Under the pieces are notes generated by a model that was given only the letters and a program-made list of their open reading frames with translations, made no database searches and was not told where the DNA came from. A stretch of 24,220 nt of DNA from DASVTR01 sp033855775 (GTDB lineage Bacteria; Acidobacteriota; Blastocatellia; Pyrinomonadales; Pyrinomonadaceae): positions 1 through 24,220 of the forward strand of contig JAWVFT010000025.1 of the NCBI GenBank assembly GCA_033855775.1. The letters are read 5' to 3'. Below, in pieces: positions 15,198 through 22,241 of this stretch (positions are counted from its first letter, which is position 1; each line of letters starts with the position of its first letter). Made by a program: the position numbers and the translations under genes.

Positions 15198-15229
15198 CCC
15201 CTTTGAGACTCACCACAGTCTCAAAGGGG
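15198..15229. promoter_or_regulatory. Perfect 13-bp stem-loop downstream of the 221-aa gene
   Basis: CCCCTTTGAGACT (15198-15210) pairs perfectly with AGTCTCAAAGGGG (15217-15229) around a six-base loop. It begins 29 bases after the stop codon. There is no T-run on either strand, so it is not a classical terminator; it may be a processing or stability element. Confidence 0.7.
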
Positions 15230-15251
15230 CGCGCGCTCCACAACTCAATCC

Positions 15252-15304
15252 CATCAGGGAAGCGGCGCCAACCGCACCAACAACAACGCCCCGCTTCCCT
15301 GATG
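15252..15304. promoter_or_regulatory. Perfect 14-bp stem-loop upstream of the Roco gene
   Basis: CATCAGGGAAGCGG (15252-15265) pairs perfectly with CCGCTTCCCTGATG (15291-15304), with a 25-base A/C-rich loop. It lies 22 bases after the previous stem-loop and 86 bases before the Roco ATG, and has no T-run. Confidence 0.7.
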
Positions 15305-15390
15305 CCCCTCTCGCTCCACCCACACAAAACATTGTCATCTCGCGCCACCCCAAGCTACTATCCCCCCACCCTTCACCCGGAGAGGACACC

Positions 15391-18027
15391 ATGAACGACA
15401 ACTATCGGAAAGTTCTCCAACTCATCAAACAAGCGGCAAAGGACGGTCGGACGACACTCGACATCAGCTATAATCAACTGACGAGCCTGCCACCGGAGAT
15501 TACCAAGCTGACCAACCTGACCAGCCTCAACCTCAACGGAAATCAATTGACGAGTTTGCCATCGGAGATTACGAAGCTGACCAATCTGACCTACCTCTAC
15601 CTCGGCGGGAATCAACTAACAAGTTTGCCACCGGAGATTATGAAGCTGACCATCCTGACCAATCTCAGCCTCTGGCAAAATGAACTGACGAGTTTGCCAT
15701 CGGAGTTCGCTAAGTTGACCAACTTGATTCGCCTCGATCTCGATAGAAATCGACTGACGAGCCTGCTACCGGAAATCACTAAGCTGACCAACCTGATTAG
15801 CCTCGAACTCAATGGAAATCAACTGGCGAGTTTGCCGCCGGAGATTGCTAAGCTGACCAACCTGACCAGCCTCTACCTTTCTGATAACCAACTGACGAGC
15901 CTGCCGCCGGAGATTGCTAAGCTGTCCAATCTGACCAGCCTCAACCTCAACAGCAATCAACTGACGAGTTTGCCACCGGAGATTACCAAGCTGGCCAATC
16001 TGACCGACCTTAACCTCAACGGAAATCAATTGACGAGTTTGCCGCCGGAGATTGCTAAGCTGACCAACCTGACATACCTCGACCTCCGCAGAAATCAACT
16101 GCCTATTCCGCCTGAAGCGTTAGCCGACCCGAAGGACGTAAAAGCAATCCTTGCCGCGCTGACTGGAATGGTGGGCGGAGAGCGGTTGAACGAGGCGAAG
16201 ATGCTGGTGGTCGGAGACGGCAAGGTCGGCAAAAGCTCTGTGGTTGAGCAGTTGCTTAATCGCCCTTTCAATCCGCAGAAAGAGACGACGCTCGGTGTTG
16301 AGATTAACGACGAGATGAAGGTCGTGCAGAGCGAAGTGAAGGGCGAGGGCGAGCCGGTCAAGCTGAACATCTGGGACTTTGGCGGGCAGGAGATTCAGCA
16401 TTCGACGCATCAATTCTTTCTGACCACGCGCAGCCTCTACCTGCTGGCGCTGGATGCGCGCAAAGGCGAACAACTCAACAACGTCGAATACTGGCTGAAG
16501 CTGATTGAAAGCTTCGGCGGCTCTTCGCCCATCATCGTCGTCATCAACCAGATTGACCAGTTGCAGGGCCAACGCCCGCTCAATCTTGACCGCAAGGCTT
16601 TGCAGGAGAAGTACAACATACGCGAGTTCGTCGAAACATCCTGCGCGACGGGCGAAGGCATCCCGAAGTTGAAGGAAGCGATTGCGCGCGAGGTCGAACA
16701 CATGAAGCACGTGCGCGACATCTGGCCGCGCGAATGGCTCGCCATCAAACGACGGCTGAAAGACATGCACGCCGATTACATCCCCGTCGAGAAGTATCTG
16801 GAAATCTGCGGCGAAGAGAGCTTGAACGACGAAGACCTACAGAAATCTTTGCTCGGACTGCTCCACGATTTAGGCGTGGTGATACGCTTTCCCGGCGACA
16901 CGCAGGTGCTCAACCCGCGTTGGGTGACGCAAGGCGTCTACGGGTTGCTCACCTCAGCGCAACTCGTCAAAGACCAGGGGCAGTTCGACCTGAAAGACGT
17001 GGGCAACATCCTCGCCGGATTGCCCGATGCTCAGGCTCATTACCCTGCGCACACGCACGAGCGGTTGATTAAAGTGATGCAGCACTTCGAACTCTGCTTT
17101 GAGTTCACAGACCGCGCGGGCCATTATCTGATTCCGCGTCACCTGCACGACAACGAACTGGACATCCCATGGGACGACGCAGACGCCCTGAAGTTTCAAT
17201 ACCACTACGCGGAGACGCTGCCCGACGCCGTTATCTCGCGCTTCATCGTCCGCATGAACCAGTACATCACCAAGCAGTATTACTGGAAGAACGGCGTCTT
17301 CCTGCACGATGGCGGGAACCGCGCCAAGATTAAAGCCGACCTCGTAGACCGCAAAATCTTCATCTCCGTCATCGGCAAAGAACAGACGCGCCGCGCCTTT
17401 CTCGCCGTCATCCGCTCGGCCTTTGACGAAATCAACAGCAACTTCAAAATCAAGATTGACCAGAAGATTCCCGCTCCCGGATTTCCGCAGGTGATGATTT
17501 CGTATCAGGAATTGCTCGTTCATGAAGAGATGAACTTGCAGGAGATTGTCGTTCCTGAACTGCGCGCAAAGTTTCCGGTCAAAGAATTGCTCGACGGCGT
17601 TGAAGAGTTGAGCGCACGCATCCAGCGCCGCGAGCGCGACTTGGACAAAAGGAGAGTTCCCACACACATGCCTGAAGAGACACAACCCAAACCCCACCGG
17701 CCAGCCGCGCCTCAAAGGAATAATCCGTGGATGTCCGGTTCCTTCTTCCTGTTCTCTTTTGTGGTCGTGGTCGCCACCATCGTGGCGGCTATCATTGTGC
17801 TCAACAAATACGGCATCTCCTGGACGACCGCAGCGATTATGCCCTTTGTCCTCATCGGCGGATTGCTCGGCTACGGCATGCTCGGCGCGCATCAATTGAA
17901 AAATGACAAGCAGTTATCGGATAAAAGCTACGTCACGCTGATAATCGAATCATACAAGCGTCTGCCGCTGCTCAGCGGCAAAGATGAATCGAAGAAGCTG
18001 CTAGCGAAGAAGCAACCGGAAGATTGA
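15391..18027 (+). CDS. LRR-Roc-COR (Roco) GTPase with C-terminal membrane helices
   Basis: The ATG at 15391 follows GGAGAGG, giving 878 residues; the frame is open far upstream, but that part overlaps the 221-residue gene out of frame and is not coding. Residues about 25-240 hold nine near-identical 23-residue leucine-rich repeats (NQLTSLPPEI..KLTNLT.L.L) plus a degenerate tenth. The Roc GTPase domain has P-loop GDGKVGKSS (275-283), WDFGGQE (328-334) and NQID (386-389, Gln replacing the usual Lys). A COR region follows to about residue 755 (e.g. LLGLLHDLGVVIRFPGD, LNPRWVTQGVYGLL, HYLIPRHL). Two hydrophobic helices at about 782-807 and 814-835 and a basic tail end the protein. Bacterial Roco proteins are GTPase dimers related to LRRK2 with poorly known roles. 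Membrane anchoring suggests signalling or effector work at the cytoplasmic face. Confidence 0.9.
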   Translation: MNDNYRKVLQLIKQAAKDGRTTLDISYNQLTSLPPEITKLTNLTSLNLNGNQLTSLPSEITKLTNLTYLYLGGNQLTSLPPEIMKLTILTNLSLWQNELTSLPSEFAKLTNLIRLDLDRNRLTSLLPEITKLTNLISLELNGNQLASLPPEIAKLTNLTSLYLSDNQLTSLPPEIAKLSNLTSLNLNSNQLTSLPPEITKLANLTDLNLNGNQLTSLPPEIAKLTNLTYLDLRRNQLPIPPEALADPKDVKAILAALTGMVGGERLNEAKMLVVGDGKVGKSSVVEQLLNRPFNPQKETTLGVEINDEMKVVQSEVKGEGEPVKLNIWDFGGQEIQHSTHQFFLTTRSLYLLALDARKGEQLNNVEYWLKLIESFGGSSPIIVVINQIDQLQGQRPLNLDRKALQEKYNIREFVETSCATGEGIPKLKEAIAREVEHMKHVRDIWPREWLAIKRRLKDMHADYIPVEKYLEICGEESLNDEDLQKSLLGLLHDLGVVIRFPGDTQVLNPRWVTQGVYGLLTSAQLVKDQGQFDLKDVGNILAGLPDAQAHYPAHTHERLIKVMQHFELCFEFTDRAGHYLIPRHLHDNELDIPWDDADALKFQYHYAETLPDAVISRFIVRMNQYITKQYYWKNGVFLHDGGNRAKIKADLVDRKIFISVIGKEQTRRAFLAVIRSAFDEINSNFKIKIDQKIPAPGFPQVMISYQELLVHEEMNLQEIVVPELRAKFPVKELLDGVEELSARIQRRERDLDKRRVPTHMPEETQPKPHRPAAPQRNNPWMSGSFFLFSFVVVVATIVAAIIVLNKYGISWTTAAIMPFVLIGGLLGYGMLGAHQLKNDKQLSDKSYVTLIIESYKRLPLLSGKDESKKLLAKKQPED
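15463..16101 (+). repeat. 69-bp tandem DNA repeats encoding the LRRs
   Basis: About nine direct repeats of 69 bases (23 codons) are highly similar at the DNA level, including silent positions, as seen in recurring blocks such as GACGAGTTTGCC and CCGGAGATT. This implies recent expansion or gene conversion and an ability to change copy number by recombination. Confidence 0.85.
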
Positions 18028-18107
18028 GGCCCGCGTTAAGAAGTCGCAAGGCTCGATGATTGAATCCAGAAGTGTCTACGCTTCCGTGATTGTCGCTGTA
18101 GGGTTGC

Positions 18108-18542
18108 TCATCCACGGCTCCCGCTTGGGAGGTCTAGTAGGGATTTGATTTTGCGGGCGCAGGCGGCGGGCGAGAGTTTCACGTCGTGCTCCCAGAGACG
18201 CAGGACGCGCCAGCCTTCGCGCCGGAGTTGCGCCCTGTTCCGCTTGTCGCGGGCCATGTTGCGCGCGACCTTCGCGTCCCAGTAGGTTTGCGACGTGCTC
18301 GGCCTGCGATAGTGGCGCGGGCAGCCGTGCCAGAAACAGCCGTCAACGAAGACCAGGAGCCGTTGCCCGGCGAACAGGAAGTCGGGCTTGCCCAATACCT
18401 CGCGGACGTTCATCCGCCAACCGGCGATGCCCGCCCTCATCAAAGCGGCGCGCACACGCCACTCCGTTGACTTGCTGCCCGTGCCTTTGACGGCGGCCAT
18501 GATGCGCGAGCGTGTCTCACGATTGACATCAGGGCGTGCCAT
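18108..18542 (-). CDS. vsr: Very short patch repair endonuclease
   Basis: The 144-residue protein has all Vsr hallmarks: the N-terminal RSRIMAAVKGTGSKSTEWRVR segment, catalytic Asp54 in GKPDFLF, DGCFWHGCP (67-75) with His72, and WRVLRLWEHDV. Vsr nicks 5' of the T in T:G mismatches created by deamination of 5-methylcytosine, protecting methylated sites. The start overlaps the end of the methyltransferase gene by 14 bases in another frame, as is common for dcm-vsr pairs. No Shine-Dalgarno motif is seen, fitting coupled translation. It converges on the Roco gene, 80 bases away. Confidence 0.95.
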   Translation of the reverse strand: MARPDVNRETRSRIMAAVKGTGSKSTEWRVRAALMRAGIAGWRMNVREVLGKPDFLFAGQRLLVFVDGCFWHGCPRHYRRPSTSQTYWDAKVARNMARDKRNRAQLRREGWRVLRLWEHDVKLSPAACARKIKSLLDLPSGSRG

Positions 18543-19575
18543 TTTGGATTTGCGCTTTCAGGGAAATTTGCGGGCTCGCCGCGCGCAAGTCTTCCATGCC
18601 CTCAAAGACAGGCAAAGGAACCCGCTCGCGTTGCGAGAGTGTGGAACGTAAAGCGACTTCGCCGCGCAGGCAAGCGACCAGACGTTTGGCGACGGCTTCA
18701 ATGACGGGGACGGCGACGGAGTTGCCCGCCTGCTTGCGGACTTGATGGTCTGTCCCCACAATCTTGTAGTCTTCGGGAAATCCCTGCAAGCGCAGGTGCT
18801 CTCTGGGCGTCAGGCGCCGCTCTCCGTTCAACAGCAAATAGTTATACGAAGCTCCCGCGCGCAGAGCGCAAGAGTAGGGATAAGAGCTAATGTGGCCCGC
18901 CTTGTTTTCGTGCCAGATGCTCGGCGTCGTCCTTGGCGTGTGGGCCGCCCGACGCCTGCGCCGTATGTGCTCCGAGGCGTAATACTTTTGCGGCACGTCC
19001 TTTTCCAGAATCTCCGAGAGGCTCCGGCGCGGCATCTCCGAGCCGTCTGGAAACTCGAAGTCGTAGTCATCTTGAAAGCCGACGATAATCACGCGCTCGC
19101 GCTTCTGCGGGACTCCAAAATCGAGCGCGTTCAAAACTTTCCAGTGAACGAAGTAGCCAAGAGCGCGCAGGCGCTCCAAGATGATTCTAAACGTCTCGCC
19201 GCCCTTATGCCCGACCAGCATCTTGACGTTCTCAAGCAGAAAAGCGCGCGGCCTTTTGGCTCTGAGGATGCGCTCTATGTCGTAAAAGAGCGTCCCGCGC
19301 GTGTCCTCAAAGCCGCGCATCCGCCCTATGATGGAGAACGCCTGACAGGGAAAGCCGCCGAGCAGCACGTTGTGCTCCGGCACGTCCGCGGCGTCTGCCT
19401 GCCTGATGTCGCCGAACGGCTTATCGCCGAAGTTGGCTTCATACGTCCGGCGACATTCCTCGTCAATCTCCGACGTGAACAAGCACTCGCCGCCAAGCTT
19501 CTGGAAAGGGATGCGGATGCCGCCGATGCCTGCGAACAAATCTATGAAAGTGAAGCGCGTCTTGCTCTCGCTCAT
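18529..19575 (-). CDS. dcm: DNA (cytosine-5-)-methyltransferase, Dcm-like
   Basis: The start at 19575 (MSESKTRFTFIDLFAGIGG) is preferred because motif I, FAGIGG, normally lies near the N-terminus; a frame open 40 codons upstream looks non-coding. The 348-residue protein has FAGIGG (14-19), GGFPCQAFS with catalytic Cys77, LENVK (Glu115), QKRERV and the C-terminal QAGNSV motif. The target-recognition region lies between QKRERV and the last motifs. It methylates C5 of cytosine; the site cannot be read from sequence by eye. The adjacent vsr implies the product gives mutagenic T:G mismatches. No restriction endonuclease is visible beside it, so it may be a solitary or remnant methylase. Confidence 0.93.
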   Translation of the reverse strand: MSESKTRFTFIDLFAGIGGIRIPFQKLGGECLFTSEIDEECRRTYEANFGDKPFGDIRQADAADVPEHNVLLGGFPCQAFSIIGRMRGFEDTRGTLFYDIERILRAKRPRAFLLENVKMLVGHKGGETFRIILERLRALGYFVHWKVLNALDFGVPQKRERVIIVGFQDDYDFEFPDGSEMPRRSLSEILEKDVPQKYYASEHIRRRRRAAHTPRTTPSIWHENKAGHISSYPYSCALRAGASYNYLLLNGERRLTPREHLRLQGFPEDYKIVGTDHQVRKQAGNSVAVPVIEAVAKRLVACLRGEVALRSTLSQRERVPLPVFEGMEDLRAASPQISLKAQIQNGTP

Positions 19576-19741
19576 GAAGGATTCTCTTCGTTGCTTCTGG
19601 ACATTCCAAGCGGCTGAGCCGTGCCGGAAGTATATCTCAACGCCTTGCCCGTGGCATCTCAAGCGCGCCGGACTTTCCGCTTTTATGCCGACCAATCGAG
19701 GCTGGCGAATCGGGCGGCAACTAAGTTATGCTTAAATCAAT

Positions 19742-20218
19742 ATGAGCGACCCCGACATGGACAACCTTGCGCCCGAAGCCGTGGACGTGACCATCTTTAA
19801 TCAGACCTACAGGCTGCGCTCGAAGACGGACACAGAGCATGTTCGCCGGATAGCGAATCTGGTTGACGAGAGAATGCGCCAGATTTCAGAGCAGATTACG
19901 ACGCACGATGTCGTCAAGATTGCTGTCCTGACGGCCTTGAATATCGCTGACGAGATGCAGAACCTGCGCGACTATTATGAGCAGGAAGTGCAGCCGCTCG
20001 TCTCACAGTTGTCTAATCAAGAAGAGAGCGCTAAGGAAGAAGAGTCTAAAGACGAAGACGCCGCGAACAAGTCCTGGTTCGACGATTTCTTTGAATCGAA
20101 AGTGGAGACGAAGGGCAGGGCGGAAAGATTGAGCAGTCAAGTCTCAGCCAAACTTCAATCTCTGCGCGAGCCCAACACAGAGCAGATGGGCATCACATCC
20201 GAAGACGAAAAAGCTTAG
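19742..20218 (+). CDS. zapA: ZapA-like cell division protein
   Basis: This 158-residue protein has an N-terminal ZapA domain (VDVTIFNQTYRLRSKTDTEHVRRIANLVDERMRQI, then a long helix VKIAVLTALNIADEMQNLRDYYEQEVQ) that forms a coiled coil. The C-terminus is a longer acidic extension than in the roughly 100-residue standard ZapA (SAKEEESKDEDAANKSWFDDFFESK). ZapA binds FtsZ and bundles filaments at the Z-ring. No ribosome site precedes the ATG; a TATGCT hexamer at 19727-19732 ends nine bases before the start, which would suit a leaderless transcript. It is divergent from the methyltransferase gene. Confidence 0.88.
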   Translation: MSDPDMDNLAPEAVDVTIFNQTYRLRSKTDTEHVRRIANLVDERMRQISEQITTHDVVKIAVLTALNIADEMQNLRDYYEQEVQPLVSQLSNQEESAKEEESKDEDAANKSWFDDFFESKVETKGRAERLSSQVSAKLQSLREPNTEQMGITSEDEKA

Positions 20219-20410
20219 CCGAAAGGCAAGGCATCGCTTGAGAGAAAGAGTCGCGGCGCGGGCGAAGACTTAGCAAGCGGGAGGGCTGTAGAAATCTTTC
20301 GAGCGATGATTTTTAATTTGCCGGCCGGGCGGCTGAAGTTGTCCGGCGCGCTCAAAACATTCAGGCTGACGGCAAACAGCTTTGACGCTCAAGCTTGAAT
20401 CGCAGGCCAT

Positions 20411-20659
20411 TCAAGACAGGGCGTTTCTCCGTTTCAACTCTTCGTCTCTGCGAACCTGCGATTTCTCTTCCATGCTGTTGAAGCCCTTGATGAGTTCCAT
20501 CGCCGCCTCGTATTCCAGATTCGTTCTGATAATCTCACTGCGCCCTTTTTTCGTCGCAGGGATGGAAGTGTTCACACGCTTCACGCGGTATTTAATCGCG
20601 GGGTCGCCCTCAAACTTCGCCTTCTGCCCCGGCATGGCCTGCACCGTATAGATATACAT
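20411..20659 (-). CDS. Small hypothetical protein, 82 residues
   Basis: GGGAG lies about eight bases upstream of the ATG. The product begins MYIYTVQAMPGQKAKFEGDPAIKYRVKRVNTS and ends in a charged helix (EYEAAMELIKGFNSMEEKSQVRRDEELKRRNALS). It is soluble, basic and has no known motif. It lies 78 bases downstream of the TfoX-like gene on the same strand. Coding is supported by the ribosome site and by non-repetitive protein composition. Confidence 0.6.
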   Translation of the reverse strand: MYIYTVQAMPGQKAKFEGDPAIKYRVKRVNTSIPATKKGRSEIIRTNLEYEAAMELIKGFNSMEEKSQVRRDEELKRRNALS

Positions 20660-20737
20660 ATCGTCGCTCCCTCACGGAATCATTCGTTTCATACAGAATA
20701 ACGCAAGAAGGACATTTAAGATAATTCAAACCGGCTA

Positions 20738-20947
20738 TCAAAGCCCTCGGGCGCGGCTCTGCGACTCTTCGTGCGGCTGCTTGCTGCTCTCACGCAGCGA
20801 GAGCAACAACCGCTCGTCCAGATAGACGTAAGTGAAACCGAACAGCCGCTTGATGACGGGACGAAGCGACTGTAGCTCGTCAAGCACAAACTGAAAGGAA
20901 GATTGCCGCTCTGTGGAAACGATGGCCTTCATGCTCTCTGCCTTCAC
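20738..20947 (-). CDS. Short TfoX-N-like protein, possibly truncated
   Basis: The start is GTG at 20947, whose GTGA overlaps the stop of the O-methyltransferase gene; an internal ATG at 20932 is the alternative. The 69 residues contain FQFVLDELQSLRPVIKRLFGFTYVYLDERLLLSLRE, which resembles the N-terminal half of small TfoX-like proteins (FVLDEL...MFG...VY...). Related proteins, as I remember them, continue for about 40-50 more residues; here the frame runs into a charged tail and stops, so it may be a truncated copy or a short variant. The four-base overlap implies translational coupling to the methyltransferase. Confidence 0.55.
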   Translation of the reverse strand: MKAESMKAIVSTERQSSFQFVLDELQSLRPVIKRLFGFTYVYLDERLLLSLRESSKQPHEESQSRARGL

Positions 20948-21666
20948 TCTTCTATCTTAATCGCCAGCCTGCCTGTGTCGTCAATCCGCTGCAAGAGCGG
21001 CTTCATCTTGAGTTGACTGAAATACTCATCGGTCGCCTCTTTCGCTCCCTGCCAGTATCCGTAGTCGTCAATAATCAACACCCCTGAGCGCGCCAGACGC
21101 GGATACAAATGGGTCAACTCATGCTTGGTTGATTCATACCAATCCGTGTCGAGCCTGAGCAGAGCGATGCTGTCTGGCAACGTCTGCGGAATGGTTTCCT
21201 CCACCTTTCCTTCAATCAGGATAACGTTCTCAGCCGGATAACCCGTCGATTGAAGATTAGCGGCGACTTCATCCTTGCTCGCATAACACCACAGCCATGT
21301 GTTCTTCTCCATTTCGCTGAGCAGGTTGTCTGCATACTCTCCGTCGTAGCGACGGTCCCTCTCTGTTGGCGCGGACATGCCCGCGAAGGTGTCGTAGAGA
21401 TAGAGCTTGCGTGAAGTGTCGCCTAAGCTTTGCAGCGTGTAAGCGACGACCATCATGCTGCCGCCCTTCCACACTCCGCATTCAACGATGTCACCTCGAA
21501 TATTATTCTCCGCCACATACTTCGTCGCCTGCGCCAGCGAGACGATGCGCTCGACGCTCGTCATAGTGAAGGGGGCGACGGCCTCGCAAATCCGCCTCTC
21601 CTCTTCCGAGAAATCAGGCGGAAGCGCGACGGAGGCTTCGGCGTTATCTTCAACTTCGTTGTCCAT
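20944..21666 (-). CDS. TylF/MycF-type O-methyltransferase
   Basis: The start at 21666 (MDNEVEDNAE) is chosen from a GAGAAGAGC site upstream; an earlier ATG would add 15 unlikely residues. The 240-residue protein has the SAM-binding region GDIVECGVWKGGSMMV, the YDTFAGMSAPT motif, and acidic metal-binding candidates in LLRLDTDWYESTKHEL and VLIIDDYGYWQGAKEA. TylF/MycF (macrocin O-methyltransferase) family enzymes are metal- and SAM-dependent and methylate sugar hydroxyls in macrolides, polysaccharides or lipopolysaccharide. No biosynthetic cluster is visible, so the acceptor is unknown; a surface glycan is plausible. Confidence 0.88.
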   Translation of the reverse strand: MDNEVEDNAEASVALPPDFSEEERRICEAVAPFTMTSVERIVSLAQATKYVAENNIRGDIVECGVWKGGSMMVVAYTLQSLGDTSRKLYLYDTFAGMSAPTERDRRYDGEYADNLLSEMEKNTWLWCYASKDEVAANLQSTGYPAENVILIEGKVEETIPQTLPDSIALLRLDTDWYESTKHELTHLYPRLARSGVLIIDDYGYWQGAKEATDEYFSQLKMKPLLQRIDDTGRLAIKIEE

Positions 21667-22241
21667 AAAGCTCTTCTCTCGCGTCCTGTTTCTTCGAGCC
21701 TGCCCGTCCAACTTGCAGCGAGTATATCATGAGCATGCAAGGCCGAAAATGAAACGCAAATCACGCCCCTCGACGCCTCAAATCTTGTAAGCTGATTGCA
21801 ATAATTTCGCATTGAATTTGTAGGTTGACATTTCGCAAGATAACTTGCATCCTCTCGCCTGTTCCTGCAAGAGCAGTAATCAAAACAAGCCCCCAAATTT
21901 TCCAGCTTAACCGAACGAGACGCCAACGTAACGCTTACCGGCTTCATTGGCAGCGCAGACCTGAAAACCTCTCTCCCTTAGTCGCAGGTGGCGCGCGTCT
22001 CAAACGGATGTTACCGTCGCAGAAATTTGCTCAAGCGCGTGCCGACATCGAAGCGATAGCAGGCGCTTGATACGAAAGAGCCGATAACTGTTTTTCTCAA
22101 GGTGCGCTTCCTCTTCCCGCAGTCAAGCTCGCCTCGTCGCAAGAAACTAACAACACTGATTTGACCGGGGTTATCTCAGTTGAGGCTATCCGTCTGCGTT
22201 CTTTCGAGTGACGCGCGATTCGGGATAGAGGAGGTAGCGTA
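21667..22241. other. 575-base intergenic region without a convincing gene
   Basis: The region separates the leftward methyltransferase from the rightward lectin gene and should contain both promoters. Frames open here give Arg-rich products without ribosome sites. The left half is AT-richer, with a TTGACA hexamer at 21825-21830 and a small dyad GCAAG-ATAA-CTTGC (21835-21848). A TTGACC at 22161-22166 upstream of the lectin gene could be part of its promoter. No RNA gene was recognised. Confidence 0.4.

Noticed and set aside
14398..15390. Upstream in-frame extension of the Roco gene (would give about 1209 residues)
   Set aside because: The extension reads the 221-residue gene out of frame, yields Arg/Pro-rich junk, and a good ribosome site precedes the ATG at 15391.
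20219..20410. Possible 6S RNA downstream of zapA
   Set aside because: The position is typical and GCTTGAG (20236-20242) could pair with CTCAAGC (20388-20394), but I could not extend this into the long imperfect hairpin of 6S RNA. A covariance-model search would decide.
21825..22070. 81-codon ORF in the lectin upstream gap
   Set aside because: No ribosome site, Arg/Gln-rich composition and no similarity to a known fold.
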